Position numbers and translations under genes: made by a program | Shown: positions 6,234 to 9,611 of the stretch, piece by piece | How positions within the stretch are numbered: the stretch's first letter is position 1 | Layout: every line of letters starts with the position of its first letter | The notes under the pieces: model-generated | Database searches by the model: none | Told to the model about the DNA's origin: nothing | What the model saw: only the letters and a program-made list of their open reading frames with translations | Source: Candidatus Peribacter sp. UBA6535 | Lineage (GTDB): Bacteria > Patescibacteriota > Gracilibacteria > Peribacterales > Peribacteraceae | DNA length: 9,611 nt | Direction of reading: 5' to 3' | NCBI GenBank assembly: GCA_002436205.1 | Contig: DJKT01000017.1 | Coordinates: forward strand, 1-9,611

Positions 6234-7208
6234 ATGTTTCTCTTAAACTCTGACATCTTCATCTGGGATCTTGCGATCCTTCTGCTCATAACCTTCTCTT
6301 TTTGCGGAGGGCTAGCATGTTTGATATGGACGAGAAGGCATCCTCATAGGTCTCTACAAAAACTCTTCGTCGGTTTCTTCGGATTCGTCGGTTTCTTCGG
6401 ATTTCTTATCGTAACCTACGCATCATTCATCGAACCACAAATGATTGTGGTGACGCGAGTACAGTTATTGCATCCACTGGCGCAGCCTATGAAGATCGCT
6501 GTGGTATCCGATGCACATATTGGACCATACAAGGGTAAAGTGTTTTTGCAGAGAGTCGTGCAGAAGATCAATGAGCAACTACCTGATCTTATTTTGATGC
6601 CGGGTGATTTTGTCTTTACGAGATCTGCAGACCCAAGCGACCTCTCTCCTTTTGCCGAGCTTCGTGCTCCACTGGGCATATTTGCCGTACTGGGAAATCA
6701 TGACGTCGGTCAGTATCAGTCCCCTATTGGTAAACGATATTCCGGAAAAGACCGTGGAGAGAACATTGCCCAAAAACTCGAAGAATATTCCATCTCGGTT
6801 CTCAGAAATGAGAATGACATTCTGACATTGCCCCACGGCAAAGTAGCGGTAGCCGGTATAGATGACTTGTGGACAGGGCATCACGATGTTCCGGCAAGCT
6901 TGAGTAGCATTCCCAAAGATGTATTTACGATACTGCTCTCACATAATCCAAGTGTGATTAACAACTCAGAGAGCGCATCGGCTCATCTTACTGTTTCCGG
7001 CCATACCCACGGCGGACAAATACGTTTACCGGGAATAGGGCCTATCACAGAATTGCCTACGAATTTAGGAAAGAGTTTCGACCAAGGGTTGTTTTCGTTG
7101 GAGAATGACCGCTTACTTGCCATTTCCCGTGGTATTGGCGAAAGTGGAGCGAGGTCCAGGCTTTTGGCTTGGCCGGAAATTTTGTTGATTGAAGTAGAAC
7201 CTCTGTAG
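6234..7208 (+). CDS. Membrane-anchored calcineurin-like metallophosphoesterase (YaeI/YkuE type)
   Basis: 324 residues. Two hydrophobic segments (about 9-31 and 43-65) flank a basic loop (RRHPHR) and anchor the protein in the membrane. The catalytic domain starts near 86 with all classic motifs: D93-x-H95 (SDAHIG), GD at 124-125, GNHD (154-157), H237 (LLSHNP) and GHTHGG (256-261). Together these bind the two metal ions of the fold. The order and the GHTHGGQIRLPG ending are typical of the YaeI/YkuE group, some of which hydrolyse UDP-2,3-diacylglucosamine or other lipid-linked phosphates; the substrate here cannot be read. It begins 19 bases after uvrA and is followed 15 bases later by a lipoprotein gene, probably cotranscribed. 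The second membrane segment contains an exact 18-base in-frame duplication. Confidence 0.93.
   Translation: MFLLNSDIFIWDLAILLLITFSFCGGLACLIWTRRHPHRSLQKLFVGFFGFVGFFGFLIVTYASFIEPQMIVVTRVQLLHPLAQPMKIAVVSDAHIGPYKGKVFLQRVVQKINEQLPDLILMPGDFVFTRSADPSDLSPFAELRAPLGIFAVLGNHDVGQYQSPIGKRYSGKDRGENIAQKLEEYSISVLRNENDILTLPHGKVAVAGIDDLWTGHHDVPASLSSIPKDVFTILLSHNPSVINNSESASAHLTVSGHTHGGQIRLPGIGPITELPTNLGKSFDQGLFSLENDRLLAISRGIGESGARSRLLAWPEILLIEVEPL
6366..6401 (+). repeat. Perfect 18-bp tandem duplication inside the phosphoesterase gene
   Basis: The unit TTCGTCGGTTTCTTCGGA occurs twice in direct succession (6366-6383, 6384-6401). It is in frame and duplicates six residues, FVGFFG (45-50 and 51-56), within the second transmembrane segment. 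Identity at third codon positions points to a recent slippage event. Confidence 0.95.
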
Positions 7209-7223
7209 TAGGCTCTCTTTCCT

Positions 7224-7880
7224 ATGAAACACATCCTTCTTTCACTTAGCACTCTTAGTCTCTGTGCTTGCTCCATCGAAATGGAAAGCCAGGATCCTGT
7301 TATTGAGCCAATTGCTCTACAAGAAGAGTATGCGGAAGGTGGCATCACCTGTACTGCCGAAGGCAAGGTGCTACGTGTTTCTGGGCTGCTATCTAAGCAG
7401 GTGGAAGTTAACATTAATAGCTACTTTGATGAGTACGCCTACCAAATCCAGGAGGATATACGTAACTGTAGTACACAGTATCAGGCAATTGCGGAAGAAG
7501 GAGTAGAACTTTCGGAGCATACCACTGTTGATTTCCATGTAACGCTTATAGATGATGAGCATCTGAGCATCTTGCTCCTTCAATCAAAATACTTTGATGG
7601 TGCTGCTTATCCAAACAATAGTATTGAAACCTTTGTGTTTGATTTATCGACCGGTCAACCTATAGTCCTTGAAGATTTTGTCAATGATATGCAAAAGCTG
7701 ACAGAGCTCGTTTCGCAAAAGACTTCACAAGAAGGCCTTACGTATCCTTCTGATACCAGCAACGCAATAGAGAAATTCTACCTAACCGAAGACGCAGTTG
7801 TCCTTGTTGATCTCTTCAGTGTGCACGCAGTGCAAGCGTTTGAAGTTTCTGTTCCCTTAGAGGAAATATCTGATCAATAA
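7224..7880 (+). CDS. Lipoprotein with DUF3298 / RsiV-PdaC-like domain
   Basis: 218 residues. The N-terminus MKHILLSLSTLSLCAC is a lipoprotein signal with lipobox LCA-C and lipidated Cys16, so the mature protein is tethered outside the cytoplasmic membrane. Residues about 58-110 (VEVNINSYFDEYAYQIQEDIRN, TVDFHVTLID) fit the N-terminal part found in PdaC/RsiV-like proteins. The stretch 114-210 fits DUF3298: LSILLLQSKYFDGAAYPN, then FVFDLSTGQPIVLEDF, then KFYLTEDAVVLV and EVSVPLEEI. In relatives this module accompanies peptidoglycan deacetylases or senses lysozyme in anti-sigma factors; here neither a deacetylase nor a sigma-binding domain is fused, so the role is unknown, perhaps envelope-related. 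It starts 15 bases after the phosphoesterase stop with no clear Shine-Dalgarno site. Family placement is by motif memory. Confidence 0.78.
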   Translation: MKHILLSLSTLSLCACSIEMESQDPVIEPIALQEEYAEGGITCTAEGKVLRVSGLLSKQVEVNINSYFDEYAYQIQEDIRNCSTQYQAIAEEGVELSEHTTVDFHVTLIDDEHLSILLLQSKYFDGAAYPNNSIETFVFDLSTGQPIVLEDFVNDMQKLTELVSQKTSQEGLTYPSDTSNAIEKFYLTEDAVVLVDLFSVHAVQAFEVSVPLEEISDQ

Positions 7881-7889
7881 ATTTGATCA
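7871..7889. terminator. Short AT-rich hairpin between convergent genes
   Basis: TGATCAA (7871-7877) and TTGATCA (7883-7889) form a perfect seven-pair stem with a five-base loop. It covers the stop codon of the lipoprotein gene and ends next to the stop codon of the opposite gene. There is no T-tract, so it is at best a weak bidirectional terminator or 3'-end stabiliser. Confidence 0.3.
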
Positions 7890-7890
7890 A

Positions 7891-8448
7891 CTAAACCGTA
7901 ACTCCCTCCTTCCACTTGATGCTACAGCCTATAGCGTGCTCTTCGTGATTCGCAGGTTCTTGACCTTCTTCCAAAGCCTGAATGGCATCGTGAAGATTGT
8001 GCTCTGTAACTTCTGCAGCATGTTCCCAGTTATCATCGATGCGTCCCTTGTATTTCAGGACACGTTCACGATCGAATACAAAACAATGTGGCGTGCACAA
8101 TGCTCCAAAACTTGTCGCAACTTCTTGGCTTTCATCGAAGCAATACTCGCATGGCCAACCGGCTTCTTCTTTTTTGAGTTTCATACGATCGAAACTGTCT
8201 TCCGGATACTGCGCTGCATCATTACTATTAATCAGAACAAACTGTGTCTGCTCAAATTTCTCCATAAGATCTTTCAGTCTCTTTTCATACGCTTGCGCAT
8301 ACGGACAGTGATTGCAGGTAAAGACCACTGCAAGAACAGGATCTTTTACGGATTTTGAATCCACCGTCATACCATCTGTTGCCGGCAAGCTAAAGTGTGG
8401 AATAGAGTCGCCGATAGCGAGCACCGATGAGTTGTCGTTGATAAGCAT
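7891..8448 (-). CDS. Peroxiredoxin-like thioredoxin-family protein (PRX_like1 type)
   Basis: 185 residues with the AhpC/TSA-redoxin layout: FSLPATDG (19-26), the redox motif CNHC (45-48) followed by PYAQAYEKRL, VLINSND (71-77), YPEDSF (81-86), FGALCTP (114-120), YKGRIDDNW (133-141), and a C-terminal GCSIKWK (174-180). This combination is typical of the thioredoxin-like group often named peroxiredoxin-like 1 and predicts a cytosolic thiol oxidoreductase; the substrate is not known. Three cysteines look unusual: C100 and C103 form a second CxxC (PCEYC) where relatives usually have FPYLYDE-like residues, and C122 follows CTPH. The ATG at 8448 is the only sensible start; no Shine-Dalgarno site precedes it and an inverted repeat begins 5 bases away. 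It converges on the lipoprotein gene with a 10-base gap. Confidence 0.9.
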   Translation of the reverse strand: MLINDNSSVLAIGDSIPHFSLPATDGMTVDSKSVKDPVLAVVFTCNHCPYAQAYEKRLKDLMEKFEQTQFVLINSNDAAQYPEDSFDRMKLKKEEAGWPCEYCFDESQEVATSFGALCTPHCFVFDRERVLKYKGRIDDNWEHAAEVTEHNLHDAIQALEEGQEPANHEEHAIGCSIKWKEGVTV

Positions 8449-8453
8449 AGCAA

Positions 8454-8533
8454 AGGGGTTAGTAGCTAGTAGTTAGGGGTTAGGGAGGAGTAGTATACAC
8501 TTCCCAGCTACTAACTACCAACCCCTAGCCCCT
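8454..8533. repeat. 80-bp imperfect inverted repeat made of degenerate TAGnnGn heptamers
   Basis: The left arm (8454-8488) reads on the plus strand as successive heptamers, among them TAGTAGC (8460-8466) and TAGGGGT (8474-8480). The right arm (8500-8533) read on the minus strand is again heptamers, with the same TAGGGGT (8527-8521) and TAGTAGC (8513-8507). The arms pair imperfectly, including G-T pairs and small bulges, around a palindromic GTATAC (8493-8498). The element fills the divergent spacer: its left edge is 5 bases from the redoxin ATG, and its right edge includes two bases of the probable Nudix start codon. It shares period and core with the array at 2737-2768. Confidence 0.8.
8492..8521 (-). 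promoter_or_regulatory. Possible promoter for the redoxin gene inside the inverted repeat
   Basis: On the minus strand TTGGTA (8521-8516; four of six) is followed after 18 bases by TATACT (8497-8492; five of six). The redoxin ATG is 43 bases downstream, and the leader would include the other arm of the repeat. The centre is palindromic, so weak activity toward the Nudix gene is conceivable, but no -35 is seen that way. Confidence 0.35.
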
Positions 8534-9035
8534 GAAGAAGCACTTCACTGCCACAGCTTTCATAGTCGACAGCCAAAACCGTACACTGTTACTCTGGCAT
8601 AAGAGACTCAAAAGATGGATGCCACCGGGAGGACACGTCGACCCCGACGAAAGTCCTGAACAAACAGCAGCCCGAGAGTGCAAAGAAGAAACAGGATTAG
8701 ATGTTGAAATTGTTGGTAGTGCACAAGATGATCTGTTTGCAACCTGTCCGCAAGAAGGTTACATGCTCAAAAACCCTATCGCTATGCTTTTAGAAAATAT
8801 TCCGGATTGTCCGGAGAGGGACGAACCTGCGCATCAGCATATGGACTTTCTGTATCTGGCACGTCCCGTAGATGAGGCTCAGGATCTTGTTCTTGCCGAA
8901 GCAGAAGGTGAAGAAATGCGTTGGTTCACCAAAGAGGATATTGAAGCCCTTAGCGAAGAAAACGAGATTTTTGGGAATGTGAAGGCGTATATTCTCTTAA
9001 TTCTTACAGACCCTTTTTCTCGCAATGACTGTTAA
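8532..9035 (+). CDS. Nudix hydrolase with probable CTG start
   Basis: The Nudix box is complete: G34-x5-E40-x7-R48-E49-C50-K51-E52-E53-T54-G55-L56, the Mg-binding and catalytic helix for hydrolysis of nucleoside diphosphates linked to another group. The first in-frame ATG (8619) would start inside the fold, four residues before the box. The open frame continues upstream for 29 codons with clear Nudix character: KKHFTATAFIVD, then TLLLWHKRLKRWMPPGG, the usual first beta strands. Just before KKHF is a CTG (8532), preceded two codons earlier by a TAG; no ATG, GTG or TTG lies between, so CTG is the best start and gives 167 residues, a normal family length. The CTG overlaps the edge of the inverted repeat, and there is no Shine-Dalgarno site. 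The gene may have lost its original start. Substrate unknown. The 3' end overlaps the opposite transporter gene by 32 bases. Confidence 0.88.
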   Translation: MKKHFTATAFIVDSQNRTLLLWHKRLKRWMPPGGHVDPDESPEQTAARECKEETGLDVEIVGSAQDDLFATCPQEGYMLKNPIAMLLENIPDCPERDEPAHQHMDFLYLARPVDEAQDLVLAEAEGEEMRWFTKEDIEALSEENEIFGNVKAYILLILTDPFSRNDC

Positions 9036-9611
9036 TCAATTCTGCCAAGATTGTAGAAGCAATGATAATTCCCCCACCTGCTAATAAGATCCATGATGGC
9101 TTAAATTGACCTAAGAAGAACACCTCTATAATAAATGTAATAAGAATGGAAACATTAAACATCAAGAATGCAATGAAACCATCAATGCGTCTAAAGGTTT
9201 CGTAATTTAATATCTGACCAATACCAGCAAGTACTCCTGCACCAACACCAAATAACACTGGCACTATTGTTAGTGCGTAGATATTGGAATTTCCTGTAAA
9301 AGCAAACCACAGAAGCAACGGTGTCATTGCTAAAATATGTGCAAAGAAGACATAGAGGTTTATCGAGAGACTCGAAACTTTCTGGAAAAGTTTCATATAG
9401 CGTATTTGCGATACTACCAACAACGTATCGGCAGCCATAGCCATTAATCCGAGGATATCACCTCGAACAGAACCACCGCTTTGTCCTTGTATCGTATTGT
9501 AAATAATCAATGCTGCACCCGTTGATCCCATGAGAAAAATAAGAAAGATCCACATCATTTTCTGTGGATCTTTAAGGTAAGGAATGGAAGAGCGCCACAA
9601 CATAGCTCCTA
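9004..9611 (-). CDS. EamA/DMT-type membrane transporter, C-terminal part, cut by window edge
   Basis: At least 199 residues with about six hydrophobic helices (near 17-36, 47-65, 83-101, 110-131, 141-161 and 170-188, counted from the ATG at 9603). The last two helices, with FMFNVSILITFIIEVFFLGQ followed by a Gly-rich helix, resemble the end of an EamA repeat. The family usually has ten helices and about 300 residues, so this is probably the C-terminal two thirds. The frame stays open to the window edge, so the ATG at 9603 is likely internal; the AGGAG before it is only two bases away, too close for a ribosome site. Relatives export or import small metabolites; substrate unknown. It converges with the Nudix gene, overlapping its last 32 bases. 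Confidence 0.72.
   Translation of the reverse strand, partial: GAMLWRSSIPYLKDPQKMMWIFLIFLMGSTGAALIIYNTIQGQSGGSVRGDILGLMAMAADTLLVVSQIRYMKLFQKVSSLSINLYVFFAHILAMTPLLLWFAFTGNSNIYALTIVPVLFGVGAGVLAGIGQILNYETFRRIDGFIAFLMFNVSILITFIIEVFFLGQFKPSWILLAGGGIIIASTILAELINSHCEKKGL

Noticed and set aside
8454..8533. Inverted repeat as a Rho-independent terminator or CRISPR fragment
   Set aside because: It sits between divergent starts, has no T-tract and has no regular repeat-spacer structure.
8619..8621. ATG 8619 (or out-of-frame ATG 8615) as the Nudix start
   Set aside because: It would delete the first strands of the fold, and the upstream in-frame sequence is clearly Nudix-like back to 8532.
9593..9611. 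ATG 9603 with AGGAG as the true transporter start
   Set aside because: AGGAG is only two bases from the ATG, the frame is open to the window edge, and the protein would lack about four helices of the family.

Overview
The window looks like a chromosomal segment of a small-genome bacterium, most likely from the Patescibacteria (candidate phyla radiation), perhaps Peregrinibacteria. This is inference. It rests on an SLH-domain surface protein with a Ser-rich linker and PPC-like domains, a short coiled-coil protein of a kind I associate with this group, sparse Shine-Dalgarno sites, and heptamer-built intergenic repeats. TGA behaves as a stop: ribE, ribH and the coiled-coil gene end with it, and the 967 codons of uvrA contain none. 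This argues against the recoded TGA=Gly of Gracilibacteria/SR1. No phage, transposase, CRISPR or RNA gene was seen, and no gene-free stretch exceeds about 180 bases.

Left part (1-2734, minus strand): a riboflavin block reading right to left. It runs ribE (riboflavin synthase), ribH (lumazine synthase), a gene for an exported SLH/PPC protein, then the start of ribB or ribBA (DHBP synthase), which leaves the window. RibB makes the four-carbon unit, RibH condenses it with the pyrimidine to give lumazine, and RibE dismutates lumazine to riboflavin. The deaminase/reductase RibD is not in the window. The surface-protein gene is a foreign-looking member of this block and may have its own promoter.

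Middle (2735-7880, plus strand): a 178-base divergent spacer contains an AGCTTAT heptamer array that touches the GTG start of ribE and a possible broken gene. Then come an 88-residue coiled-coil protein with a terminator, full-length uvrA (nucleotide excision repair), a membrane-anchored metallophosphoesterase, and a lipoprotein of the DUF3298/RsiV/PdaC type. The last two are probably cotranscribed.

Right part (7871-9611): a peroxiredoxin-like thioredoxin-family protein (minus) is divergent from a Nudix hydrolase (plus). The spacer between them is almost entirely an 80-base inverted repeat made of degenerate heptamers. The Nudix coding frame extends 29 codons upstream of its first ATG to a CTG that lies on the repeat boundary. 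The window ends in the C-terminal two thirds of an EamA-type transporter (minus), which overlaps the Nudix gene tail to tail.

The most interesting signals are the two heptamer repeats, each touching start codons and carrying -10-like hexamers; the CTG start at a repeat edge; and -10-like hexamers only 7-9 nt before several start codons, which together with missing Shine-Dalgarno sites suggest leaderless transcripts. I see no convincing new defence or mobile system.
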